This document shows positions 1-6,915 of a stretch of 64,000 nucleotides of DNA, piece by piece (the stretch's first letter is position 1; each line of letters starts with the position of its first letter). The translations under genes and the position numbers were made by a program. Source of the DNA: Pseudodesulfovibrio hydrargyri (GTDB lineage: Bacteria; Desulfobacterota; Desulfovibrionia; Desulfovibrionales; Desulfovibrionaceae); the NCBI RefSeq assembly GCF_001874525.1, contig NZ_LKAQ01000001.1:62001-126000 (forward strand). The letters are read 5' to 3'. The notes beneath the pieces are model-generated. The model saw only the letters and a program-made list of their open reading frames with translations. It was not told the origin of the DNA and searched no databases.

Positions 1-273
1 GATTCCCCCCAGGGATGCGGCTGCAAGTCCGACATCGCCCCGGTCCTGGCCGGCCGCGGCGTCAAGGTCATGCTCGCCGGCAACATGGGCGAGGGCGCGC
101 TGAACATCCTCAGGAAGGCGGGCATCGAAGTGGTCCGGGGCTGCTCCGGCCCCATCGAGGACGTCCTCGCCAAATGGCTGTCCGGCGAGCTTGAGGACAA
201 CCGGATCACCTGCGACCACCACGACTGCGACCACCACGACGAGCCGGTCCTGACCGAACTCAAGCCGCTCTAG
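1..273 (+). CDS. NifX/NifB-type cofactor-binding domain protein, 5' end missing
   Basis: The reading frame is open from the first base and ends at a TAG, so only the C-terminal 90 residues are present. The visible part has GCGCKSD near its start, an LAGNMGEGA turn and a GCSGP motif, the layout of the dinitrogenase iron-molybdenum cofactor domain family (NifX, NafY, NifB C-terminus). Family members bind iron-sulfur or FeMo cofactors, but most stand-alone copies in anaerobes are not in nif operons and have no assigned function. The tail after the domain is rich in His, Asp and Cys (CDHHDCDHHD), which suggests metal binding. A hairpin terminator follows directly. The family call is fairly secure; a nitrogenase role is not supported. 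Confidence 0.75.
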   Translation, partial: DSPQGCGCKSDIAPVLAGRGVKVMLAGNMGEGALNILRKAGIEVVRGCSGPIEDVLAKWLSGELEDNRITCDHHDCDHHDEPVLTELKPL

Positions 274-301
274 GCCGCCCCGGCGAACACATCTGCAACG
301 C

Positions 302-331
302 AAAAGCCCCCGATCCCGTTCGGGGGCTTTT
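302..331 (+). terminator. Rho-independent terminator of the NifX-like gene
   Basis: Near-perfect inverted repeat AAAAGCCCCCG / CGGGGGCTTTT with a short loop and a T run on the plus strand. It lies 29 bases after the stop codon. Confidence 0.85.
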
Positions 332-406
332 GTCTGCGCTCCATGTCCATCCGGCCCATTCCAAGCCGGACCGCCCCCTCCATCCGCGATCAACTCCAAA
401 AGATGC

Positions 407-435
407 TTGCCACTTGCCGCGAGTCTGTTTATATA
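407..435 (+). promoter_or_regulatory. Sigma-70-like promoter of tRNA-Ser
   Basis: TTGCCA (407-412) and TATATA (430-435) are separated by exactly 17 bases. The start point would fall around 442, about 20 bases before the mature tRNA. The hexamers are near consensus in otherwise GC-rich DNA. Confidence 0.65.
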
Positions 436-464
436 CCCACTTCACATTGGCGCTAGCCACCCAA

Positions 465-560
465 GGAGAGGTAGCGAAGTCCGGCCGTAACGCGCTCGAC
501 TCGAAATCGAGTTGGCGGTGAGTAACCGTCACGTGGGTTCGAATCCCACCCTCTCCGCCA
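465..560 (+). tRNA. tRNA-Ser (anticodon CGA)
   Basis: This is a 96-base long-variable-arm tRNA. The acceptor strands GGAGAGG (465-471) and CCTCTCC (550-556) pair fully, G557 is the discriminator and CCA is encoded (558-560). The anticodon stem CTCGA/TCGAG encloses a 7-base loop with anticodon CGA at 502-504, which reads UCG serine codons. The T-arm loop is TTCGAAT. The extra-long variable arm (about 512-531) is characteristic of serine tRNAs. The gene has its own promoter and terminator. Its 3' end borders an AT-rich patch, a common integration context. Confidence 0.96.
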
Positions 561-568
561 GGACTATG

Positions 569-603
569 AAAAGCCCTTGAGCCCTAGGCTCAAGGGCTTT
601 TTT
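569..603 (+). terminator. Terminator of tRNA-Ser
   Basis: Strong inverted repeat AAGCCCTTGAGCC / GGCTCAAGGGCTT followed by a run of T, starting 9 bases after the CCA end. Confidence 0.9.
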
Positions 604-672
604 GTGCATTGAGACTTTTACACGCTGATATTTCTGATATATATGAAGGGTAAATAACCCATAGGAAGAATT

Positions 673-1302
673 ATGGGATTAGACAAAAATACGAATGCTG
701 TTATCAGCGAGCCATTTGTCGAGCTAACCATCCAAGCGATGAAAGCTCGACGCAGCCTGCTTCTTTGTAGCCTGATCGTTTGCGCCAGAATATCTGGCAT
801 ATCCATCGAAGGGCCAATAACCGTCATGCAAACAACCCTAACAGGGATTACCCCAGAAAAATTGGATTGGTTGCTCCTCGGCGGTATCCTTTATTTTTTT
901 ATCATGTTGATAGTGCATGGCTTTGAGTCGTTTCAGAAGTGGAAACTAAGATTGACAGGACCAACTCAGCAAGAATTCATTGAATCACTGGGGGATATTC
1001 TGGCTATCCCTAATGACCCACAGTATGGAGTTGCTTATAAGATCTTTAGACGACTCATAAATGATCTAGAGGAGCAAACAGCTCAGCCTGTTGAAGGGGC
1101 ATATCCTCCAACAAAGCTTAAGACACTTCACCAAACCTTTGCCACATACAGTGACAAGTTGGAACTGCTCGAAAAAAAGTTTTGGCGACACCAACTTACA
1201 TTGGTACTTCGCTTCGCAATTTTGGACTACTTTGGGCCACTCCTTTTTGCCTTGGCTACAGGAGGATATTTCCTCGTCCAAATAATACGAAGTTCAAGCT
1301 AG
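673..1302 (+). CDS. Uncharacterised membrane protein in an AT-rich patch
   Basis: I do not recognise this 209-residue protein. It starts with ATG behind an AGGAAG ribosome site. Hydrophobic stretches lie near residues 28-44, 65-83 and 184-204, the last being almost C-terminal, so it is probably an inner-membrane protein with a cytoplasmic or periplasmic middle section of about 100 residues. The middle section is charged, with repeated Glu/Lys (LELLEKKFW). Base composition is clearly richer in A and T than the surrounding genes and codon use differs, and the gene sits just behind a tRNA, all consistent with acquired DNA. It converges with the small minus-strand gene that follows. The coding call is fairly secure; function is unknown. 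Confidence 0.7.
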   Translation: MGLDKNTNAVISEPFVELTIQAMKARRSLLLCSLIVCARISGISIEGPITVMQTTLTGITPEKLDWLLLGGILYFFIMLIVHGFESFQKWKLRLTGPTQQEFIESLGDILAIPNDPQYGVAYKIFRRLINDLEEQTAQPVEGAYPPTKLKTLHQTFATYSDKLELLEKKFWRHQLTLVLRFAILDYFGPLLFALATGGYFLVQIIRSSS

Positions 1303-1308
1303 GTGAAG

Positions 1309-1521
1309 TCATTCCAGATTATAGCTCTTTTCCTTCACAATCTCCTTTAAAAGCATTCGGGCTAAAAACTCAGGAGGCATACTTCCCGTTTGGGTTGTTT
1401 TTTCTGCCCATCCATATCGAACGATGATGCAACCTTTCTCGGAAAACCACTTCCCCGCGTGGGTGTTACCATCAATATCGATTGAAACATCGAAACTGCG
1501 AGGTGGTTTTTTCCTTGACAT
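1309..1521 (-). CDS. Small hypothetical protein in the AT-rich patch
   Basis: Not recognised. From the chosen ATG the product has 70 residues, MSRKKPPRSF onward. The frame stays open upstream, so an ATG at 1566 or a TTG at 1641 would give 85 or 110 residues. No convincing ribosome site marks any of the starts. The central part (VSIDIDGNTHAGKW then IIVRYG) alternates like short beta strands, and the end (LARMLLKEIVKE) is helical, so a small soluble fold is plausible. It converges tail to tail with the membrane protein at 673-1302, only 6 bases away, and shares its low GC content. Start and even expression are uncertain. Confidence 0.5.
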   Translation of the reverse strand: MSRKKPPRSFDVSIDIDGNTHAGKWFSEKGCIIVRYGWAEKTTQTGSMPPEFLARMLLKEIVKEKSYNLE

Positions 1522-1641
1522 ATAGAAATTCATTTTTTTTAGATTGTAATAGACGTAAGCCCTCATCACAATCGCAATGTCCACCGACCCCCAAGGATGG
1601 AGAAACAAACATACTTCATACTCAATTCCTTTGCCAAACAA

Positions 1642-1852
1642 ACACTAAGCTTCAGTATCGACCATAAATTCGTTGCGTTACACAATGCTTGAAAACAATA
1701 AAAATAGCTCCCCTATTTCCTCCCTCCTTTCCAGAAATCCAAGAGAGAACCAGCATAACATCTAGCCTCTTTTTTCTTCCATTGCAGGCAGTTCGCCCCG
1801 ATTCTTTAACTCCGAACGCCCGACTGTCATTCCGAAAGAAGAATTTGCCCGG
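1642..1852. other. AT-rich intergenic DNA, no gene seen
   Basis: This stretch between the small AT-rich gene and the promoter of the histidine kinase contains no reading frame with a ribosome site or a recognisable product. It is pyrimidine-rich around 1710-1780 and returns to typical GC-rich composition only at the kinase gene. Confidence 0.5.
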
Positions 1853-1880
1853 TTGAACTATAGTGTTATTCTGGTATAAG
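1853..1880 (+). promoter_or_regulatory. Candidate promoter of the histidine kinase gene
   Basis: TTGAAC (1853-1858) and TATAAG (1875-1880) are spaced by 16 bases and lie about 50 bases before the start codon. Both hexamers match four or five consensus positions. Confidence 0.5.
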
Positions 1881-1930
1881 CTGTTTCGCTATAGGAAAAA
1901 ATAAGGCAAAACAATACAGAGGTAGGTCGG

Positions 1931-3097
1931 ATGGGCAAGGACTCCGGGACCGGGTACGTTATTTCCCGCCTGCGCAGGTTTGACGACAAGGCTGTTTACG
2001 TCGCCGCCTCGTCGCGGTCCAAGCCCGAACTTCCGGCCGAGACTAAAGAGAAGTGGCAACGGCTGGTCAATCACGTGGCCGTGGCCCTGCGCCAGCCGCA
2101 CGCGCTCATCACCAGGCTGGATCAGGACACGCTGTACGTCTTCCTGCACAACGAGACCGAGGACGCGACCTTCATCAAGTATGATCGCTTTCCCCTGGGG
2201 CTCGGCGTGTATTGCGAAACCACCCTGAGCGGCGACACGGTGAATTTCGTGCCCGATTCGCTCAGCGACGAGGCCTGGAAGGACAATCCCAGCGTGGAGT
2301 TTTCGCTGATTTCCTACATCGGCGTGCCCATCCGCTGGCCCGACGGCGAACTGTTCGGCACCCTGTGCGCCCTGGGCGACAAGCCCATGCCCGAGGACCG
2401 GGCCCTGCTCGAGGACATCGCCCTCTTCAAGTCCATCGCCGAAACCGACCTGCAGCTGCAACTGGAAAAACAAGAGACGACCAGCCACAAACGGCAGTTC
2501 GACACGGCCATCAGCGAAGTGCACCACCGCGTGAAAAACCACCTGAACATCCTGTGCAGCCTGATCCAACTGGACATGGCCTGCGATCTTTCCAAAGAGG
2601 AATTCGTGGCCTATCAAAAAAAATTGACCAGTCAGATAAAGGGCGTGGCTGAACTGCACACCCTGTTGGCCTACGAAGGCCACGAGACGGTGGAGCTCTC
2701 GGCCTACATCCGCAGGATGATGGAAAACTGGATCAAGGCCGCCCCGAACCGCCAGGTCAGGCTCGATGCCTCGCTGGAGAAACTGGAAATCTCCGGCCGC
2801 CGGGTCGTGTATTTCGGCATGCTCCTGAACGAACTCGTGACCAACTCCTTCACCCACGCCTTTGGCCCGGACCACCCGGACCCGACCATCACCCTGGCGC
2901 TCGAGGACCTGGGAGAAACCTTCCGCTTCACCTACAGGGACAACGGACCGGGATTTCGGGCGTCCCTGGACTCCTGCCCCGCGCAGTCCCTCGGTATAAC
3001 CATGCTCTTCGAGATAACCGTGGACCTGGGCGGCAGGGTGACACAGGAAGAAGGCCCGGGCGCCTCGTTCGTCTTTGTCCTGCCCAAGCTCTTGTAA
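1931..3097 (+). CDS. Soluble GAF-domain sensor histidine kinase (HisKA_2 family)
   Basis: A 388-residue kinase with no membrane segment, so it senses a cytoplasmic signal. Residues about 40-170 form a GAF domain (YIGVPIRWPDGELFGTLC). The phosphoacceptor box EVHHRVKNHLN lies near residues 197-206, with His199 the likely phosphorylation site. The H-x-x-K-N form places it in the HisKA_2/HWE-like group often linked to stress or light responses. The ATPase domain follows with N-box LLNELVTNSFTHAF near 298-311 and G1 box DNGPGF near 337. No response regulator is adjacent, so the partner is elsewhere. A GAGGT ribosome site precedes the ATG. The closest functional model is a soluble kinase acting on a stand-alone receiver; the signal is unknown. 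Confidence 0.88.
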   Translation: MGKDSGTGYVISRLRRFDDKAVYVAASSRSKPELPAETKEKWQRLVNHVAVALRQPHALITRLDQDTLYVFLHNETEDATFIKYDRFPLGLGVYCETTLSGDTVNFVPDSLSDEAWKDNPSVEFSLISYIGVPIRWPDGELFGTLCALGDKPMPEDRALLEDIALFKSIAETDLQLQLEKQETTSHKRQFDTAISEVHHRVKNHLNILCSLIQLDMACDLSKEEFVAYQKKLTSQIKGVAELHTLLAYEGHETVELSAYIRRMMENWIKAAPNRQVRLDASLEKLEISGRRVVYFGMLLNELVTNSFTHAFGPDHPDPTITLALEDLGETFRFTYRDNGPGFRASLDSCPAQSLGITMLFEITVDLGGRVTQEEGPGASFVFVLPKLL

Positions 3098-3569
3098 CGG
3101 ACGTCCTGCCCGTCCGGACAACCGACCCAAAAGCGGGGTCCCATCCGGCTTCGGCGCTGTTTGCCGACACCGGCCATTCCACGGCCCATCGGGCAATCCT
3201 CCCCTTCAACACGCCAGGCATCGCACGGATTGCCCTCCGACATCTTGGTTGAGTTTTATGCATGTTATATCCATATTCCGCTCAACTCGTTGTTGGAACC
3301 CGCCAGCTCCAACAAGATGCCAACGCCCAACATTCGTACAATCAGGCAACAATCAGGCAGGATCAATCTACCTATTTTCGTCCAGACCCGTATACCTCCC
3401 ATCAGGGCGAGCGCAGTCACGAAATGCAAAGATGCCGGCAATGCGTTGACAGGACCGCATGAAGCCGGGTACCGCCGGTTGCCCGATTGTACTCCGGCAG
3501 CCCCGGGACGGGACTCCCGGCGACCGGGCAATGAACCGCTCGTCCGGTAAGGAACGGATATTAGGAACA
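3098..3569. other. Long intergenic region, no gene supported
   Basis: These 472 bases between the kinase and the exporter contain no reading frame I can support. They hold a short hairpin straight after the kinase stop (CGGACG / CGTCCG, no T run), an inverted repeat GTTGGA / TCCAAC near 3294-3315, a perfect tandem duplication of an 11-mer (3338-3359), and a consensus TTGACA at 3446-3451 without a good partner -10. It may be the control region of the exporter gene. Confidence 0.5.
3338..3359. repeat. Perfect tandem duplication of ACAATCAGGCA
   Basis: Two adjacent identical 11-base units lie about 210 bases upstream of the exporter start. An 11-base period places both copies on the same face of the helix, as in tandem operators, but slippage is an equally simple explanation. 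Confidence 0.8.
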
Positions 3570-4772
3570 ATGAACAACAGCAAAATCACGAACAACGACG
3601 CCAAAGTCGTCACCGGCGCGCTTTTCATGTCCATTCTCGGGGCATTGATGGCGTTCACGTCACTTTCGACGGACATCTATCTTCCGGCCCTGCCCGCCAT
3701 GGCCAGGGAGCTGAACGGGGACGCCGAACTGACCATCACCGGTTTTCTGATCGGCTTCGCCTTTGCCCAGCTCATTTGGGGGCCGATCAGCGACAGCATC
3801 GGGCGCAAGGTGCCGCTCTTCATCGGCATGCTGATCTTTGCCGCCGGGGCCGCCGGATGCGCCCTGTCGCAGTCCATCGGGCAAATCGTGCTCTGGCGCG
3901 TGGTCCAGGCGTTCGGCGCATGCACCGGCCCCATGCTGGCCCGGGCGATGATCCGGGACCTGTTTTCACGCACCCAGGCCGCACAGAAGCTCTCGACCCT
4001 GATGATCATCATGGCCATAGCGCCCATCGTCGGCCCGCTGCTCGGCGGCCAGATCATCAAGGTGAGCAGTTGGCACAGCATATTCTGGCTGCTCACGGGA
4101 ATCGGCGCGGTGATGTTCGTTTCCCTCTTCCGGCTGCCCGAAACGCTGCCCGGCGAGAAAAGGGTTCCCGCCTCCCTCAAAAGGGCTTTTATCAATTACT
4201 ATCACTTGTTGCGACATAAAGTGTTCATGCGCTTCACCCTCTGCGTCACCTTCTACTATGTCGCGGTATACGCCTTTGTCGCCGGTTCCCCGAGGATCTA
4301 CATCTCCTATTTCGGAGTGGATCCCCAGCACTACGGCTGGCTGTTCGCGCTGAACATCGTCGGAGTCATGACCCTCAGTTTTTTCAACCGGTATCTGGTC
4401 CTGCGTTTTCCCCTGCGCAGACTGCTGCAGATAGCGTCCGCCATAGCCCTGCTGGCCATGGCCGCGATGACGGTCTTTGTCAGGGCGGAACTCTACGGTT
4501 TGCCCGGCATCGTGGCCATGGTTTTTCTCTTCTTCTCCATGAACGGGATCGTCGCGGCCACGTCCACGGCGGCCGCTCTGGATGAAGTGCCCCACATCGC
4601 TGGCTCCGCCTCCGCCCTGATCGGTTCGCTGCAGTACGGCAGCGGTATCATCTCCTCGCTGCTGATCGCCGTGTTCGGCAAGGGCACGCCGTGGACCATG
4701 ACCGTGATCATGCTGCTGTTTTCGGCGGCGGCCTTTCTGTCCGTCGTGGGAAAAGGGCGGAAATACGCATAG
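3570..4772 (+). CDS. Bcr/CflA-family multidrug efflux transporter (MFS)
   Basis: A 400-residue, 12-helix major facilitator antiporter expected in the inner membrane. The N-terminal half shows the drug/H+ antiporter marks: STDIYLPALPAMA in helix 1, WGPISDSIGRK (motif A) in the helix 2-3 loop, and a Gly/Pro-rich helix 5 (IAPIVGPLLGG, motif C) typical of exporters. This places it with Bcr/CflA proteins (bicyclomycin or sulfonamide export), though the substrate cannot be read from sequence. The frame is open further upstream to 3459, but the ATG at 3570 has a TAGGA ribosome site and begins a normal-length family member. The gene is monocistronic, ending at a bidirectional terminator. Confidence 0.9.
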   Translation: MNNSKITNNDAKVVTGALFMSILGALMAFTSLSTDIYLPALPAMARELNGDAELTITGFLIGFAFAQLIWGPISDSIGRKVPLFIGMLIFAAGAAGCALSQSIGQIVLWRVVQAFGACTGPMLARAMIRDLFSRTQAAQKLSTLMIIMAIAPIVGPLLGGQIIKVSSWHSIFWLLTGIGAVMFVSLFRLPETLPGEKRVPASLKRAFINYYHLLRHKVFMRFTLCVTFYYVAVYAFVAGSPRIYISYFGVDPQHYGWLFALNIVGVMTLSFFNRYLVLRFPLRRLLQIASAIALLAMAAMTVFVRAELYGLPGIVAMVFLFFSMNGIVAATSTAAALDEVPHIAGSASALIGSLQYGSGIISSLLIAVFGKGTPWTMTVIMLLFSAAAFLSVVGKGRKYA

Positions 4773-4841
4773 CGGCCAGTTGGCCGGGCGACTGCGTAAT
4801 ATTCTCTACACTCGTTAGATGCCGTGTCCGCAACGGCAGAC

Positions 4842-4873
4842 AAAAAAGCCCCGAGTCATTGACCCGGGGCTTT
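4842..4873. terminator. Bidirectional terminator between exporter and TSCPD genes
   Basis: AAAGCCCCGAGTC / GACCCGGGGCTTT with A and T runs on both sides. It serves two convergent genes. Confidence 0.85.
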
Positions 4874-4914
4874 GTCATGTTTCCGATGGAGGGAAACGGC
4901 AAAGGCGTGGCGCA

Positions 4915-5238
4915 TTAGGACTGCTGCTTCGCCTTGTAGGCCTGCAGGGCGTGACAGAACTGGTCCATGCAGGAGGTGGACTTGGAGCCGCAGGTAATGC
5001 CGCTGAAACGGTCCAGGACGAAATCGACGTTCATGCCTTCGATCATGGCGGCGATGGCCTTGAGGTTGCCTTCGCAGCCGCCGCAGAAGTTGACGTAATC
5101 GATGCTGCCGTTGTCCACGACAAAATCGATTTCCTTGGTGCAGACTCCGACGCCCTCTTCGGGGACGAAGTGCTCGACCTTGGTGCGGCCGCGCGGTGCG
5201 GAGACCATGGGGGCCACCTGATGATATGCGTTATCCAT
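4915..5238 (-). CDS. Stand-alone TSCPD-domain protein
   Basis: 107 residues if it starts at the ATG at 5238, which has an AAAGGAA ribosome site; the longer open frame upstream is not needed. It matches the short domain found at the C-terminus of class II (B12-dependent) ribonucleotide reductases and as free-standing proteins of about 80-110 residues. The marks are GSIDYVNFCGGCEGNL, a middle LDRFSGITCG, and the signature, here TSCMD instead of TSCPD. The conserved Cys residues (CGGC, TC, SC) suggest metal binding. The role of free-standing copies is not established. A long structured non-coding region lies upstream. Confidence 0.8.
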   Translation of the reverse strand: MDNAYHQVAPMVSAPRGRTKVEHFVPEEGVGVCTKEIDFVVDNGSIDYVNFCGGCEGNLKAIAAMIEGMNVDFVLDRFSGITCGSKSTSCMDQFCHALQAYKAKQQS

Positions 5239-5465
5239 TGTATTCAACCCATTTCCTTTAAGATTCAGCCGGATCAACCGGTTGTGAAACAACTCGCCTT
5301 TTCCCGCGGCATGGCGCACGAGCTTCGCGCTCTTCGGCACCGCCCGAAACACGGGCTCCGGCGAGCGTCACCCGTCTTCCCTGCGGGCAAAGACGATTCC
5401 TCAAGGCGATTACGGGAACACGCTGCAAATCGACGCAAACGATTTTGCCAAGCGGTCCGACACCG

Positions 5466-5488
5466 GGGGCCCGGCGTATTCCGGGCCC
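5466..5488. repeat. GC-rich perfect hairpin beside the candidate RNA
   Basis: GGGCCCGG and CCGGGCCC face each other across a 6-base loop. It lies directly downstream of the candidate RNA on the minus strand but lacks a T run, so it is not a classical terminator. Confidence 0.6.
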
Positions 5489-5489
5489 G

Positions 5490-5669
5490 CCGCGTTCCCG
5501 CGGTGGAGAGGGGAGGTTTCGAACCTCCAGTAAAATACCCCCCAGCAGGGCCATTCCCGCTTGCGCCATTTTTCTCAATAGGCGCATGATGCTCGCGCAG
5601 ACGGGATGGCCACATGCCTTGAACTCTCTCTACCAAACGGCGCGGGGAGGGGGATTTCCCCGTTCACCG
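5490..5669 (-). ncRNA. Candidate rod-shaped small RNA, 6S-like architecture
   Basis: No gene fits here, but base pairing is dense. A 9-bp closing stem joins 5502-5510 to 5626-5634 (one G-T pair). An internal bulge carries a 7-bp hairpin at 5512-5528, whose minus-strand loop TTCGAAA resembles a tRNA T-loop. A long distal arm pairs 5549-5559 with 5602-5611 and 5562-5567 with 5581-5586. On the minus strand the layout (closing stem, open middle with a hairpin in its 3' strand, long end hairpin, under 200 bases) resembles 6S RNA. A consensus -35 lies just upstream. No conserved 6S sequence block is recognised, and it could instead be a leader of the TSCPD gene. Ends and strand are inferred. Confidence 0.4.
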
Positions 5670-5675
5670 AGGAGT

Positions 5676-5704
5676 GACCTACAAAAACTCAAACCCCATG
5701 TCAA
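5676..5704 (-). promoter_or_regulatory. Candidate minus-strand promoter of the structured RNA
   Basis: On the minus strand, TTGACA (5704-5699) is followed after 17 bases by TAGGTC (5681-5676). The -35 is perfect and the -10 is poor. AT-rich DNA lies upstream. Transcription would begin near 5669. Confidence 0.4.
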
Positions 5705-5751
5705 ACGCCAATTGTGAAATATGGAACATTTATTCCTCCCAGTTAGGCAGG

Positions 5752-5775
5752 AAAATGTCGGGAGGCCGACATTTT
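5752..5775. repeat. Perfect 10-bp inverted repeat in AT-rich intergenic DNA
   Basis: AAAATGTCGG and CCGACATTTT are separated by four bases. It lies upstream of the candidate RNA promoter on the minus strand. There is no T run on either side, so an operator is at least as likely as a terminator. Confidence 0.6.
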
Positions 5776-5901
5776 GCCCTCTTATAACAAAATAATATTT
5801 TTATAAATCAAAGTGTTAGTTGTATTTTAACCAAAATAAAAAATTATGTGAAATTTGACGATAATTAGCCTAACCGCGCCCGTCACTCCGCCCTTTCCAA
5901 C

Positions 5902-5933
5902 AAAAAAACCGGCCGAACTTGGCGTTCGGCCGG
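5902..5933 (-). terminator. Terminator of the two small hypothetical genes
   Basis: CCGGCCGAA / TTCGGCCGG with a run of seven T on the minus strand, about 50 bases after the stop of the 62-residue gene. Confidence 0.85.
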
Positions 5934-5984
5934 CACGCGATATCGATATGCGCATATAGACGGCGACAGTCGGCGCTTCCGGGG

Positions 5985-6173
5985 TCACTCCCCGTTATCC
6001 GGCCGGAAGTTGAGCAGCCTGCCGTAGCCTTCCTCACGCATGAAGGATTCAATGGCTTTCTTGATGGCGTCGGGCGTCTTCTGGTCCGTCATGGCGATAT
6101 AGGCCTGGAACGCCCGCCACACGGCGGTGTCCATGCCACGGACGCTGATGATCTGAGTATCCTTGTCGTTCAT
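5985..6173 (-). CDS. Small hypothetical protein, second gene of a two-gene unit
   Basis: Not recognised. From the ATG at 6173, behind a GGGGGA ribosome site, it has 62 residues. After a short N-terminal strand-like segment (TQIISVRGMD) come two predicted helices (AVWRAFQAYIAMT and TPDAIKKAIESFMREEG). The strand-helix-helix pattern is reminiscent of ribbon-helix-helix DNA-binding proteins but no specific family is evident. It begins 8 bases after the stop of the upstream 83-residue gene, so the two are probably translated from one message, ended by the hairpin at 5902-5933. Confidence 0.6.
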   Translation of the reverse strand: MNDKDTQIISVRGMDTAVWRAFQAYIAMTDQKTPDAIKKAIESFMREEGYGRLLNFRPDNGE

Positions 6174-6181
6174 GATTCCCC

Positions 6182-6433
6182 CTATTTCTCGGGCGGCCAA
6201 TCCATGCCGCGTTCCTGTCCGTAGCGTTGATTCATGTGACCGATGACCTCTACCGGGATCCGGGCCAAGACATCGTCCGTGTCCTCGACCAAATCTTGCC
6301 GATCGATCCCGGCCAGCCGCTCCCGCTGGTCGAGAAGATGGCTATACAGAATGTAGAGCCATTCACTCATCCGGCAGGCCGGCTCTTCCGGCTCCTCCCC
6401 AACGCTCTTGGGGAATTCTATGACTTTTCCCAT
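6182..6433 (-). CDS. Small hypothetical protein, first gene of a two-gene unit
   Basis: Not recognised. The 83-residue product starts at an ATG preceded by a clean GGAGG site. It opens with MGKVIEFPKS, an N-terminus seen on many small cytoplasmic proteins, followed by an acidic stretch, an amphipathic helix with Trp, Tyr and Leu (SEWLYILYSHLLDQRERL) and an acidic region ending in Pro-Pro-Glu-Lys. No membrane segment or metal-binding motif is visible. Its partner at 5985-6173 lies downstream on the same strand. The tight pair of tiny genes resembles a toxin-antitoxin or plasmid-type cassette in layout only. Confidence 0.6.
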   Translation of the reverse strand: MGKVIEFPKSVGEEPEEPACRMSEWLYILYSHLLDQRERLAGIDRQDLVEDTDDVLARIPVEVIGHMNQRYGQERGMDWPPEK

Positions 6434-6915
6434 TTATTCGCCTCCAATGAGGATTTTTGCCCCCCTTGAAAGCCGCCCTACCGCCGAGAAAGCGGTCCAG
6501 GAGGTCGGAGGGAAAAGTTCTCCACATGAGAACATATTGGACTCATATATGTTTTTATATCCTCCTCGTCCACTGGTCAAGTTCTTTGACCGTCGAAGAA
6601 AAGGCACCTGTCTTGCCGACGGAGCGTTGCTCTTGGGCCGGGTGGCTATCCAGGAGTCGATCGCTCAGGCCGCTCGCTGTTCATTTGGTTAACGTAGGAA
6701 AACCGCTATCGCCGATAGGCGGCAAGCGGAGTCCGAACCACAGAGAGGAACGGGTTATGGTCTCAGAGGGCGACGCATGAGAACCGCGACAGACGGAGAT
6801 ACCGCGTTGAATTAATGCTTGTCCCATGGAGACATAGGCCTTAGGTTTTATAAGTCGGAACAGCCCCGGGCACACAGCCCGACCGGAATAGCCTCAGCCA
6901 AAGGAGTCTCCCAGC
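6434..6915. other. Long intergenic region between divergent genes
   Basis: These 482 bases separate the small minus-strand genes from the ZIP transporter. I find no supported gene. The stretch 6700-6810 contains short complementary segments (CCGCT / AGCGG) that could form a leader structure for the ZIP gene, but I cannot match it to a known riboswitch. An AAAGGAG ribosome site just before 6916 belongs to the ZIP gene. Confidence 0.4.

Noticed and set aside
4819-5589. Plus-strand open frame of 256 codons across the TSCPD gene and the structured region
   Set aside because: It is antisense to a conserved gene, starts inside a terminator and crosses non-coding structure.
5502-5634. A tRNA or tmRNA on the minus strand, suggested by the T-loop TTCGAAA next to a paired acceptor-like stem
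   Set aside because: No anticodon arm, D-arm, tag reading frame or CCA end can be placed; the insert between the stems forms one long hairpin instead.
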